A DNA stretch of 51,941 bases, taken from contig CAJCCR010000410.1 in assembly GCA_903960945.1 (NCBI GenBank), positions 1 to 51,941 on the forward strand, given 5' to 3'. The notes under the pieces were generated by a model, which made no database searches, was not told where the DNA came from, and worked only from the letters and a program-made list of their open reading frames with translations. Origin of the DNA: an uncultured Planctomycetaceae bacterium (GTDB lineage: Bacteria; Planctomycetota; Planctomycetia; Gemmatales; Gemmataceae). How positions within the stretch are numbered: position 1 is the first letter of the stretch; each line of letters begins with the position of its first letter. The position numbers and the translations under genes are program-made. Shown here piece after piece: positions 37,614 through 47,140 of the stretch.

Positions 37614-38906
37614 TTGAGGACGATCTTAATGTCACAACTTTCCGAGCGAAGAAAATTCCTTGCTACTTCTGCCCTGACTATTGCGGGCTCAGCTTCTGCA
37701 TCCTTTAACCCGATTCACTTTCCCAAAGGTAAGGCCGAACACTGTGTTTTTATCTGGCTGGGTGGTGGCATGGGCCAGACTGATTCCTTCGACCCAAAAC
37801 GGGTGGGCGATCCGAAGAAGAAAATCGCTGGCTCTTATTACAAAGCCATTGATACCTCGGTAAAGGGGGTTCAAGTTTGTGAGCATTTTGCCAAAATAGC
37901 ACCACTCATGGATCGCATGACTATTATTCGTACCATTAATCATGATGTTATTGATGAACATGCCGCTGCAGTCAATCGCATGCATACCGGCAGAAATGTT
38001 ACAGGTACTGTGGTTTATCCTTCTATTGGTTCTGCTGTTGCGCATGAAAAAGGCGCGGCACAAGATGGCGCACCATCTTATGTTTTGATCGGTTATCCCA
38101 ATGTTACCCGCGGCCCGGGTTTTCTTGGTTCAAAATTTAATTATCTTTACCTTACCGATACGGTGAGTGGGCCAGCAGGATTATCCCGACCTGAAATGAT
38201 TACCGTACCCAGACAAGATCGCAGAGAGGAGTTGCTTTCCGAACTTCGAAAAGTCAATAAGGTTGCGGGAAAAGACAAGGCACTTCAGGATTACGAAACC
38301 GCTCTCGAGCAAAGTTTAAAACTGAGTGGCCCTGCTTTTTCCAAAGTCTTTAATCTTACTGAAGAAAACTCTACCCTCAGAGATTCCTATGGGGGTGAGT
38401 TCGGCCAACGGTGCCTTTTGGGTCGCAGATTGATTGAGCGAGGGGTTCGCTTCATTGAAGTTTCGCACAATCTCAATTTTTCTAATGGCACCGGTTGGGA
38501 TGTGCATAACCAAGGTATAGAAAAACAACATATACTGATTCAAGAATTAGACCAAGCACTTGCTGCTCTTACTCTTGATCTCGAATCTAAAAAAATGCTT
38601 GATAAAACCCTGATTGTCGTTGCGACAGAGTTTGGCAGGCCGCCCGAATTTGATGGAGGCGGGGGCAGGGGGCATCAATCTAAAACGTTCAGTGTCCTGC
38701 TTGCTGGAGCTGGGTTGAAGCATCAAGGTGCCTTTGGTGAAACCGATGAACTCGCCAAAAAGCCTCTCAAGGATTTGGTCAGCGTTCCCGATTTCTTTGC
38801 AACCATCCATGCATCACTCGGGATCGATCCTTCAAAGAATCTTTATGATGGCGACCGCCCGGTGCCTATCACGGATTCCGGTGTTCCTGTAAAGGTTCTT
38901 TTTTAA
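37614..38906 (+). CDS. DUF1501 domain-containing protein
   Basis: [19 protein letters not shown]...[17 protein letters not shown]...[35 protein letters not shown]; Tat-like N-terminus [13 protein letters not shown]. Confidence 0.93.
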   Translation: MRTILMSQLSERRKFLATSALTIAGSASASFNPIHFPKGKAEHCVFIWLGGGMGQTDSFDPKRVGDPKKKIAGSYYKAIDTSVKGVQVCEHFAKIAPLMDRMTIIRTINHDVIDEHAAAVNRMHTGRNVTGTVVYPSIGSAVAHEKGAAQDGAPSYVLIGYPNVTRGPGFLGSKFNYLYLTDTVSGPAGLSRPEMITVPRQDRREELLSELRKVNKVAGKDKALQDYETALEQSLKLSGPAFSKVFNLTEENSTLRDSYGGEFGQRCLLGRRLIERGVRFIEVSHNLNFSNGTGWDVHNQGIEKQHILIQELDQALAALTLDLESKKMLDKTLIVVATEFGRPPEFDGGGGRGHQSKTFSVLLAGAGLKHQGAFGETDELAKKPLKDLVSVPDFFATIHASLGIDPSKNLYDGDRPVPITDSGVPVKVLF

Positions 38907-38922
38907 AGTGGTGTAAGGCGAC

Positions 38923-38955
38923 AAAAAAGGCAGATGAATTTCATCTGCCTTTTTT
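38923..38955. terminator. Bidirectional intrinsic terminator between convergent genes
   Basis: Perfect inverted repeat AAAAAAGGCAGATGAA-T-TTCATCTGCCTTTTTT between gene ends at 38906 (+) and 38981 (-). Confidence 0.9.
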
Positions 38956-38980
38956 ATTGCTGTTTTGGAACCCTAACTAG

Positions 38981-40663
38981 TTAAGGCATTTCCAAATGTT
39001 TTTCTTCGACCATATGCCTTAGTTTGCGCATCGACCTTGCATGAATCTGGCGTACCCTTTCTTTGGTAATTCCAAATTGCATGCCGATTTCTTCCAAGGT
39101 TGCAGAGGATTGTTTTTCATCCAGCCCAGCACGCAGCTTGATGATTTCTCTTTCTCGCGGGTCGAGGAAGTTCAAAAGCCTGTTGATGCTATGGCTCGCG
39201 CGTTCCTTCTGCGCGTAAAGTTCTTTTTCATCGGAACGGCCATCCACCGTTGTGCTGAATACTTCTTCATTCCCTGTAACAAAGCGTTCCCGATGATGGA
39301 TTTCAGTTGGAATGCTGCGGGCGAAATTCTTCATGATGGCCCAGCTTGCATAAGTGCTGAACTTGAAGCCTCGGCCGAAATCAAACTTTTCCACCGCGCG
39401 TATCAATGACATGTTGCCATCGGATATCAGTTCGAAAAAGTTTTCAACCTGACCACTATGACGCTTGGCAATATTTACTACTAAGCGCATGTTGGCGTTA
39501 ATTAAGGAGTCTTTCACCATATTGGCTTGGTGAATCAGGTTTTCGATTTCATCAAGTACTTGCACTTTTACTTTTAAAAGGTCTACTTCAGGAGGATTTG
39601 CACCTTCTTTAAGTATAGTGTTTAGAAGTTTCGATGCTTTGGACTTAAGGAAATTCATCTTACGGAAAAGGTGTTGTTCCTGTTCCTTGTTTAAGAGGGG
39701 GACTTCGTAAAGGTTGCCCAGTTCTGTTTGCACATCCTTGGGGGCCTTCATCGATTTTCGTTTGGCTTCATATTCATCTGCACCTGGCATAGGTGCAAGT
39801 ATTGCTAATTCAAGGTTGGCATCTTCGAAGCCAGGATTTGGAATGAAATCCAAATTGTGTTCAAGTAACTTTTGAGCCCTTACCTCATGTATCACGCGGT
39901 ACATCGAGGTTCGGTTTCGTTGAAAGCGTTTGGCTAGAATATCCACGGTTTCACCTCGAGAGTAAGAGTTAAAAATACTTTGTCTCGATTCTGGAGACAA
40001 AGGGTTGGTAAGGTCTGGAAATACTGCGCTCGCTGGATTGATACGATCATGATTTTTGATCGTATACCTTACCGTTTCCGGTGAGCGTTTAATTTTTTTC
40101 GAAATACGAAGGCTGATCTCGGTCAAATTGGCATTAGTTAAACGTGCCATCCTGCTTGCAAATTTGATGATCTTGTTTTTTTCTTCATTAGAGAGCTGCG
40201 TAAAGCTTCCGCTTTTTTCAACCCTTTCCTGATTGCGGGATACAAAACGCTCGATTTCACTTCTCGTGTAGCCGAGCTTTCGTTTTCCGCCACGTACTAT
40301 TTTCAATCCGATTAACCCAAGTTTTTTCCATCTTCGTACCGTCTTTGTTGAAACATTCCAAAGCTTACTGACTTCGTCTACGGTATAAACTGGTTCAACT
40401 TCGGGCTGGCTACTTGCAAGCGACTGAATCAGAATAGGCAGATCGTGTAAGAGGTCGGAACCATCGATCCGTAAATCAGGAAAGGAATCTGGTCGATATC
40501 CGGTAATCCTGAAACAGATAAACTGGTAAGGATATTTTTTCGAGGCATCAACTTCTTGAAGAAACTGCTCAGTTCGTTCCTGCTGTTGGGTCTTTCGACC
40601 TACAGGAGTGAAACGTGTGAGCTGGTCTTCCAGCAGCATCAAAGCAGGGTGCCTGAAAATCAC
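38981..40663 (-). CDS. Sigma-70 family sigma factor with long multi-HTH N-terminal extension
   Basis: MerR/excisionase-like HTH YTVDEVSKLWNVSTKTVRRWKKLGLI; sigma regions NANMRLVVNIAKRHSG..FFELISDGNMSLIRAVEKFDFGRGFKFSTYASWAI; DPREREIIKLRAGL...TLEEIGMQFGITKERVRQIHARSMRKLR. Confidence 0.94.
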   Translation of the reverse strand: MIFRHPALMLLEDQLTRFTPVGRKTQQQERTEQFLQEVDASKKYPYQFICFRITGYRPDSFPDLRIDGSDLLHDLPILIQSLASSQPEVEPVYTVDEVSKLWNVSTKTVRRWKKLGLIGLKIVRGGKRKLGYTRSEIERFVSRNQERVEKSGSFTQLSNEEKNKIIKFASRMARLTNANLTEISLRISKKIKRSPETVRYTIKNHDRINPASAVFPDLTNPLSPESRQSIFNSYSRGETVDILAKRFQRNRTSMYRVIHEVRAQKLLEHNLDFIPNPGFEDANLELAILAPMPGADEYEAKRKSMKAPKDVQTELGNLYEVPLLNKEQEQHLFRKMNFLKSKASKLLNTILKEGANPPEVDLLKVKVQVLDEIENLIHQANMVKDSLINANMRLVVNIAKRHSGQVENFFELISDGNMSLIRAVEKFDFGRGFKFSTYASWAIMKNFARSIPTEIHHRERFVTGNEEVFSTTVDGRSDEKELYAQKERASHSINRLLNFLDPREREIIKLRAGLDEKQSSATLEEIGMQFGITKERVRQIHARSMRKLRHMVEEKHLEMP

Positions 40664-41115
40664 TTTAAGAATCCTTCCTCAAAACGGAACTGTTTTTTCT
40701 AACCAGAGCCATCGCTGCCTTGCGATGCTTACTATCTATACGAGTCAACCACTCAAAAAGTTCAAATGTTTTTTTCATGGTTACAACCTTATATTCGAAT
40801 GCGCCATCAACTTATTAAGAACGGACCCTGAAAATTTCCAAAATACTTGGTGTTCTTAGATGAAACATCCCCTGAACTATTACTTGCAAGAATAAACAAT
40901 GATTATTAAGGGTAGGTTAAAAAATGAGGGTTAGCTGGAAAAGTAAAACTTTTCTTTAAATACACTTAAATAATGTGTTCGAATGTTCACTTCTTGTTGG
41001 ATTTATCAATCAATAACTCGCTAGAATTAAAATTTCCTTCCATATTCTGCCTTTATCACCAGTTTTTGGGATAAACTTTGCCGTTGGCTTCCTTCTTTTT
41101 CCTAGGTGTGTTTAC

Positions 41116-42435
41116 GTGATGATTAAGAGACGCAACTTATTGCAAGGTATAGGTTTAAATGCGATTCTTTGGCCTTTGTCTTTAAGAGCCGCAGATATCT
41201 ATCGCTTAAGTGAGACTTTTTCCCCAGGCAACCGGTTTAGGGTTCAAACTACCACTGAACTTACCGGGTCCATGCTTTTCACCTCGAATCTTCAACCAAA
41301 AAAACAAATTCAGATTAAAGGGAAGAGTCAAATTGATTTTGATGAAACGATCTTAACCTTGGATTCTTCACTTAAAGTGAATAAGTCTCTTCGTGAGTAT
41401 CGGAAAGTTGAATTATCTCGGACTTTGGATGGCCAAAATCAGGAAACCATCCTTAGGCCTGAAACTCGCAGACTAGTGCTATTAAGGCAGGGTTTAAAAA
41501 AAATACCGTTTTCTCTCGATGCACTCTTAACTTGGGATGAACTTGATCTGATCCGAACGGAAGTTTTTCCCTGTGCCTTGGCGGGGCTTTTTCCTACTCG
41601 CTCTGTGGGCTTAAGTGAATCTTGGGATGCAGGGCTTGAATCTGTTCAGGAACTGACGGATCTCGAATTGCTGGAGTCTTCCCAAGTTTCTTGTAAGCTG
41701 GATTCAGTAAACTTGGTAAACAATCGCAAGACTGCAAGGATTAGTTTTTTGGGCAAGGCATCTGGCATCAACGAAGATGGCCCTAATCAACAAATTCTCG
41801 ATGGTTACATTTTCTTTGATTGTGAGACTAGGCATTTGTCTTTTCTTTATCTTAAAGGGACCAGCATTCTTAAAAACAAAGAAGGCAAAGATGTTGGAAG
41901 AATCGAAGGACGATATACCCTTTCACGAGAAATGCTTCCTGCAATTCTTCTGGACAATAAAATTCTAGCGCAATACCAACCGGATGCAAATAACACTAGG
42001 CTGTTGTTTGAAAGTCGCGATACTGTTTTTACGTTTCATTATCCGAGAGAATGGAAGGTGACCTCTCAATCAGATTCCCAGGCAACACTGGATCATTCGA
42101 AAGAGTCTGGATTGCTGATAACCAAAGAGAAACCCTCGAGATACCCATCAAATGCAATGTATAGGGATGAAGCATTGGCGTTTATTCGACAGCAACAGAT
42201 TCGGGTAGAAAGTCAAGGCGAGATTCAGTCAGCTAATGGAATTCCCGGCTTGGAATTTTTTTCGTGGGATGTGCAGATTGAAAGTCGCAGGATGTACTTG
42301 CTTTATTTTGTCTACAGAATAGGTCAAAATGTATTCACTCTTGCAAGTAGATGCCCTCAGGAAAACAAGGCGGCCTTGCGAAGTGATATCATGGGAATTG
42401 CTACCTCTATAAAGCCTACAGGGAAGAGCGGTTGA
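41116..42435 (+). CDS. Secreted/lipid-anchored protein of unknown function
   Basis: 439 aa; twin-arginine-like start KRRNLLQGIGLNAILWPLSLRAA; no domain recognised with confidence. Confidence 0.65.
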   Translation: MMIKRRNLLQGIGLNAILWPLSLRAADIYRLSETFSPGNRFRVQTTTELTGSMLFTSNLQPKKQIQIKGKSQIDFDETILTLDSSLKVNKSLREYRKVELSRTLDGQNQETILRPETRRLVLLRQGLKKIPFSLDALLTWDELDLIRTEVFPCALAGLFPTRSVGLSESWDAGLESVQELTDLELLESSQVSCKLDSVNLVNNRKTARISFLGKASGINEDGPNQQILDGYIFFDCETRHLSFLYLKGTSILKNKEGKDVGRIEGRYTLSREMLPAILLDNKILAQYQPDANNTRLLFESRDTVFTFHYPREWKVTSQSDSQATLDHSKESGLLITKEKPSRYPSNAMYRDEALAFIRQQQIRVESQGEIQSANGIPGLEFFSWDVQIESRRMYLLYFVYRIGQNVFTLASRCPQENKAALRSDIMGIATSIKPTGKSG

Positions 42436-42436
42436 G

Positions 42437-42889
42437 ATGGATGATAAATTCAACGCATTGGAACAGGATGCTCGATTTCCGAGTGGGAAGTGGACAGGTT
42501 TCTTCGTCCAGAAAAACCCGCCTCTCGGGAAGCAATGGATGGATCTACAATGCATATTTGATAAAGGCATCATCACTGCAAGCGGTAACGATATAGTCGG
42601 AGCATTTACATTTAAAGGGCATTACGATACTACAACTGGAAAATGCAGTTGGAACAAAATATACAAAGGCAACCACCCTGTTTATTATGAAGGCTATAAC
42701 GAGGGTAAGGGGATATGGGGCACCTGGTTGATTGAAGATAAAGCGAATGCGATAACCTTGAAGGGTGGGTTTCATATTTGGCCCGAAGGGATGCTGGTTT
42801 CGGAAGATGAGGATCTCGTTGCGGAGTTGGAACTTCCTGCCAATAATGGAAGTTTTAAAAAGCCCAAATTGGTTCCTGCGAAAGCCTGA
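42437..42889 (+). CDS. Conserved hypothetical protein
   Basis: 150 aa ORF starting 2 nt after the preceding stop; typical coding composition. Confidence 0.65.
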   Translation: MDDKFNALEQDARFPSGKWTGFFVQKNPPLGKQWMDLQCIFDKGIITASGNDIVGAFTFKGHYDTTTGKCSWNKIYKGNHPVYYEGYNEGKGIWGTWLIEDKANAITLKGGFHIWPEGMLVSEDEDLVAELELPANNGSFKKPKLVPAKA

Positions 42890-44971
42890 TTATTTGCCCG
42901 GGATATTCACCATGATGGGGTTGCTTGCATAACCTCGTTTGACCGTGAAATTGAGCGACACATTTGCTAGGACACAAATAGGGACTTCTGCAAAGGGCTT
43001 GGCATCTGGCGCAACTTTCAGAAGTATTTTTCCTTTAGTTTCTTTCTCTGATAAAGCTGTTTTAGCTCCGGTATCGAGCATGGTAACACCCGGTGGCAGT
43101 GGATTTCCAAAGATCTGGCCTAGGTGCTGATGCCTTATATCAAGGCTGATGCGCCCTTTGTAATTCTCTGCGCGTACAATTTCCACATCAATCGTAATCG
43201 TTTTGCCTGGTTCTAAGACGATTTTTTCAGGGCTTACTTTAATCTGCACGATATCTTTTTCAGGGGTGATCGCAATCATCTGGGTTTCAACAGGCCATGT
43301 GCTTCTTCCGCCTCCAGGCATCTTTAATTCGGTAAGTGGACCAACTCTTTTGATGATTTCTTTCTCTTTGCCTTCTTTGTCTTTGTATTTTGCCTTGGCA
43401 ATAATGTTGACAAGCGAGGCACCTGGTTTTGCATCTTTTGCACATTGAAACAGTAGCAACCCATCATTCTGGGTTTCGGGTAAGGTTAAGGGAACCATGG
43501 TTATTCCAGAAGGAAGATTTTCAGGATGAAAAGTAATAGGGCCCGTGAATCCGCCTGTTCGTTTGACTCGTACATACCAAGCCGCTGCCATCCCGGGTGC
43601 GATGCCTGCTTTGTCATCATCGCAATTGACGATGAAGTCTGGCTCTTCGTGGGTGATATTCAAGAGGTAGTTGAAGCCGGGGCCGCCACGGTTTAATAAG
43701 TCACGAACTTGAATTTTGAAAATGCCATCGGCTGTAGCAGTGTAATTAAGATAAGAATCTTTGGTTGCATTCGATTGATCGTCATTGCTTGCGATGATTT
43801 TGCCTTTACCATCTGAGATACTTAAAAAACTGTCCAGTTCAGAGCCAAGTCTGCGGGCCCGGATTTCTGCAATGATGGATTCACCTTTTTTCAACTTAAT
43901 GGGAAAGGTATCTGTTTCGCCCGGTTTGAAAATCCGGCCATTGATGGTGCAAGGTAAAGGGAAGTCGGTTTTGGCAGGTGATTCTTCGAAGATTTTCAGC
44001 CCGGAAAGGTATACTGGGAACGGATTGCTCAATCCGCCATCGGTTTTGATTACTGCATTAAGTGTGCTTCCAGGCAAGGAAGTATTGGAAATTCCTTCTA
44101 ATGTCACTTGGGTTTCAGGTACGTTCCCACCACCCACTTTGACTTGCAAGGGCCCCGTGGGCGAATGTGCCAAAGGGTAACACCAGGTAACATATGGGCC
44201 ACCCGTGATAACGAGATTGTAGGGCATGTTAATACTTGCTGCATAATCCACATCGCGTACTACCACCATGTATTCACCGGGCGATGCGAATCTGTAGGTA
44301 ACGCAGGGGTCTGCAAAATGGAAGTCATCATTAGCTGCTAGTTCTCTGCCTGTTGAATCATGAATACTTATCATCGGATCGATAGCAAGAAACTGGCTGT
44401 GCCTCTTGTAGAAGAACCTGTGGGATATCACGCCAAAGGAAAGAGTTTGCCCGGCTTTGACCGTGAATTTGTAAGCGTCAACTTGTTCCTTAGCGCTGAT
44501 CATGCCAGAAACAATACTGCCAATGGTGATGGGTTGAGCATTTGCGAAATCAGCATGGAGAGTGGTTTTTTCAAGAACAACCGGAAGATCTGCGATAAGA
44601 ATCTGGCCCACTGTGGAAGCGCCAGAAGCGCAGGCTAGGCGGAATTCTCGCATACCAGGCGAGGCTGTTTTATCTACGGTTACTTTGATTTTAAGTTCGG
44701 TGGTTTTGCTTTTTTCTGGAATGCCTTCGGCTTTGATCCCGGTGCCTGCAAAAAGTACAGCAATGGGATTTGAGGGATTACTGGTTTCGCAAAAAAGGGT
44801 GATCTCGCTGGTTTTCCCACGTTCAATAACTGCAGGGTAGACATGCGTGATCTGTGGGAATGAAGTTTGCGACAACGCCATTCCTGGCAATAGAAATGCC
44901 AGCAATCCAAAAATGCTGGAAAGCTTGACTAGTGATTGAAAAGAAATTCTCTTGTGTTGAGTAACGACCAC
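42890..44971 (-). CDS. Secreted protein with pre-peptidase C-terminal-type domains
   Basis: Signal peptide; VDAYKFTVKAGQTLSFGVISHRF...DSTGRELAANDDFHFADPCVTYRFASPGEYMVVVRDV and a second TDTFPIKLKKGESIIAEIRARRLGSELDSFLSISDGKGKIIASNDD repeat. Confidence 0.85.
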   Translation of the reverse strand: MVVTQHKRISFQSLVKLSSIFGLLAFLLPGMALSQTSFPQITHVYPAVIERGKTSEITLFCETSNPSNPIAVLFAGTGIKAEGIPEKSKTTELKIKVTVDKTASPGMREFRLACASGASTVGQILIADLPVVLEKTTLHADFANAQPITIGSIVSGMISAKEQVDAYKFTVKAGQTLSFGVISHRFFYKRHSQFLAIDPMISIHDSTGRELAANDDFHFADPCVTYRFASPGEYMVVVRDVDYAASINMPYNLVITGGPYVTWCYPLAHSPTGPLQVKVGGGNVPETQVTLEGISNTSLPGSTLNAVIKTDGGLSNPFPVYLSGLKIFEESPAKTDFPLPCTINGRIFKPGETDTFPIKLKKGESIIAEIRARRLGSELDSFLSISDGKGKIIASNDDQSNATKDSYLNYTATADGIFKIQVRDLLNRGGPGFNYLLNITHEEPDFIVNCDDDKAGIAPGMAAAWYVRVKRTGGFTGPITFHPENLPSGITMVPLTLPETQNDGLLLFQCAKDAKPGASLVNIIAKAKYKDKEGKEKEIIKRVGPLTELKMPGGGRSTWPVETQMIAITPEKDIVQIKVSPEKIVLEPGKTITIDVEIVRAENYKGRISLDIRHQHLGQIFGNPLPPGVTMLDTGAKTALSEKETKGKILLKVAPDAKPFAEVPICVLANVSLNFTVKRGYASNPIMVNIPGK

Positions 44972-47094
44972 AATAAATCCTCCAAGCCTTCTTTGGGGTT
45001 TTGAGCCAAGGCCAACTCTGCGAGTGCTTCCTTCTTTTCTTGATCTCTAGGCAATCTGGAAAGCGTAGCAAGGAATACTTCGTCCACAGCCTTGTCCATT
45101 GGGACTTTGTTGCTTATAAATTTGCTAATTCTGCTGTTGGTTTCTGAAAGCTTTCGGTTTAAGAGGTTGCCACTCATTAGCAGAAGTGCCTGCATCATAT
45201 TGGCATCTTCGCTGCGTTCGCATTCGCATGTCGCAACTCTACGGGGCCTGCCAAAGATATCCATAAAGCTGGAACTGAATTTGCTATCAGGAAGAGAGAT
45301 TGCCCTGAATCCAAGTGGTACATCGGTGAACTTTTCGCGTGTGCCACATGCGAAATCTACTGCATCAAGCAGTTGCTCGGCAGACATGCGCTTGGCGCGG
45401 AAATGAGTGCAATAGATGTTGTCGCCATCGGCTGCAGAGGCCACATTGCTTTCGCTGCTAAGTTGGTAGACCTGTGAATTCATGATGGTTCGAAGCAGGT
45501 GCTTGATATCGTAATTATTTTTAATGAGATCAACTGCCAATGCATCAAGGAGTTCTGGATTGGAAGCTGGGTTGGTGATGCGAATATCATCGATGGGATG
45601 GATAAGGCCTCTGCCGAAATAGTAGCCCCAATATCTGTTAACGAAGTTGCGAGCAAGGGCAGGGTTGTTTTTATCTTTCAGCCAAGTAACTAAGCCATTG
45701 CGCCTGTCGATGGGGTCTTCGGTAACAGGGCCACCAATGGGTTTTGGAGGAAGTATTTTTCCTGTTTTCGGATGGCTTGCTTCACCCGCCATGGTTAAGT
45801 AGATGGTGGTATCGCTGCCTTGAAGCCCGAACTCGGTGCTATTTTTCTTGGCGACCCTGGAGAAGAATGCAGTCATGCTGTAGTAATCAGCTTGGGCGAT
45901 ATTTTCGAAAGGATGATGATGGCATTTGGCGCATTGCATACGAATTCCTAGGAAAACCTGACAAGCGGTTTCTGTCCAATCATCACGTGAGCCTATGACA
46001 AAGAAATTGGCAGGGCCATTGGCATAGGGGCTTCCTACTGCGGTAAGGAGTTCGCCTGCGAAATTATCCATGCGCATGTTATCGCGGAAGACGGAACGGA
46101 GCCAGTTGTGCTGCGACCACATACCTTTTTTCTGTAAAACATCTCTGCTATTACGAAGGAGATCGCCCCATTTGTAAGCCCAGGAATCAACATATTCAGG
46201 TCGGTTCAAAACCTTCTCAATGGCCAACTTTCGTTTATCGGGGTTGCTATCAGCTTTGAATGCAAGAATTTCATCTGGGTTCGGAAGCGTTGATAAAGTG
46301 TTGAGGTGAATTCTTCTGAAGAATTCTTCGTCGGTGCAGATGTGAGAAGGGGAGAGGCCTGTTTTCTTCCATTTCTCAATCCACATTTTGTCGATTAGAT
46401 TGTCATTCTTTGCGAAAGTCTCGAGCCCCTTTGCTTCGCCGAAGGGCAGGATGATTCGGAATACGCCTACAGCGCCTAGATAGCGAACCATGATAACCGT
46501 TTCGCCGGGGCCCTTTGCAACTACATTTCCGAGGTTGTCAACAGTCGCAACGGAAGTGTTCATGCTGTCGAAAGAGGCTTTGGAACTAACATCTTCAGAA
46601 GAGTTGTCTTCGTAGGTTCCCTTTGTGGTGATTTTGATTTTCTGCCCGGCTTTTGCGATGATCTCAACGGGCAATACTTCAAGAGATTTGAAGAGTTTAT
46701 CTTTGGTGGAGGGCCCGATCATACCTTCTGCGATCCAGTTTTTGAGCGTGGTGTATTCTGGAGAGCCCAGTTGTAAGCGTTTGCCTCCTTCATGGGGAGC
46801 TTCAAGAGTTGGCTTTTTTAGGAGAAGGCTTTCTTCGGGTGAAAGCAGGCTGACGCGCCTTCCAATCGAGCCTCTGACGATTTCACGAAAATCGTTGCTG
46901 TCATCGAAGCCACGAAGTGAAAGCTTGAGTCCGCCTTGGCCATATTGAGCACCATGGCAGGCACCTTGATTGCATCCCGCCCGGGTGAGAATTGGCTGAA
47001 CATCGTTGGCAAAGGAAACTTTGGGGAAGTCTTGTGCGAAAGAAAACCCTGAAAGAAGAAGTAGGCCAATCAGGCTTCCGATTTGGTTTCTCAT
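44929..47094 (-). CDS. DUF1549/DUF1553 domain-containing protein with Ig-like (BIG2) segment
   Basis: TRAGCNQGACHGAQYGQGGLKLSLRGFD; BIG2-like SSKASFDSMNTSVATVDNLGNVVAKGPGETVIMVRY; MQCAKCHHHPFENIAQADYYSMTAFF; FRAKRMSAEQLLDAVDFA. Confidence 0.93.
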   Translation of the reverse strand: MRNQIGSLIGLLLLSGFSFAQDFPKVSFANDVQPILTRAGCNQGACHGAQYGQGGLKLSLRGFDDSNDFREIVRGSIGRRVSLLSPEESLLLKKPTLEAPHEGGKRLQLGSPEYTTLKNWIAEGMIGPSTKDKLFKSLEVLPVEIIAKAGQKIKITTKGTYEDNSSEDVSSKASFDSMNTSVATVDNLGNVVAKGPGETVIMVRYLGAVGVFRIILPFGEAKGLETFAKNDNLIDKMWIEKWKKTGLSPSHICTDEEFFRRIHLNTLSTLPNPDEILAFKADSNPDKRKLAIEKVLNRPEYVDSWAYKWGDLLRNSRDVLQKKGMWSQHNWLRSVFRDNMRMDNFAGELLTAVGSPYANGPANFFVIGSRDDWTETACQVFLGIRMQCAKCHHHPFENIAQADYYSMTAFFSRVAKKNSTEFGLQGSDTTIYLTMAGEASHPKTGKILPPKPIGGPVTEDPIDRRNGLVTWLKDKNNPALARNFVNRYWGYYFGRGLIHPIDDIRITNPASNPELLDALAVDLIKNNYDIKHLLRTIMNSQVYQLSSESNVASAADGDNIYCTHFRAKRMSAEQLLDAVDFACGTREKFTDVPLGFRAISLPDSKFSSSFMDIFGRPRRVATCECERSEDANMMQALLLMSGNLLNRKLSETNSRISKFISNKVPMDKAVDEVFLATLSRLPRDQEKKEALAELALAQNPKEGLEDLLWSLLNTREFLFNH

Positions 47095-47140
47095 GTCTTC
47101 TTATATCCAATTAAAGGTTGGACCAATTTAGTGCAATAGA

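Noticed and set aside
40608-41115. Intergenic region upstream of the sigma factor, including ORF 40608-40859
   Set aside because: No coding or RNA-structure signal strong enough to report.
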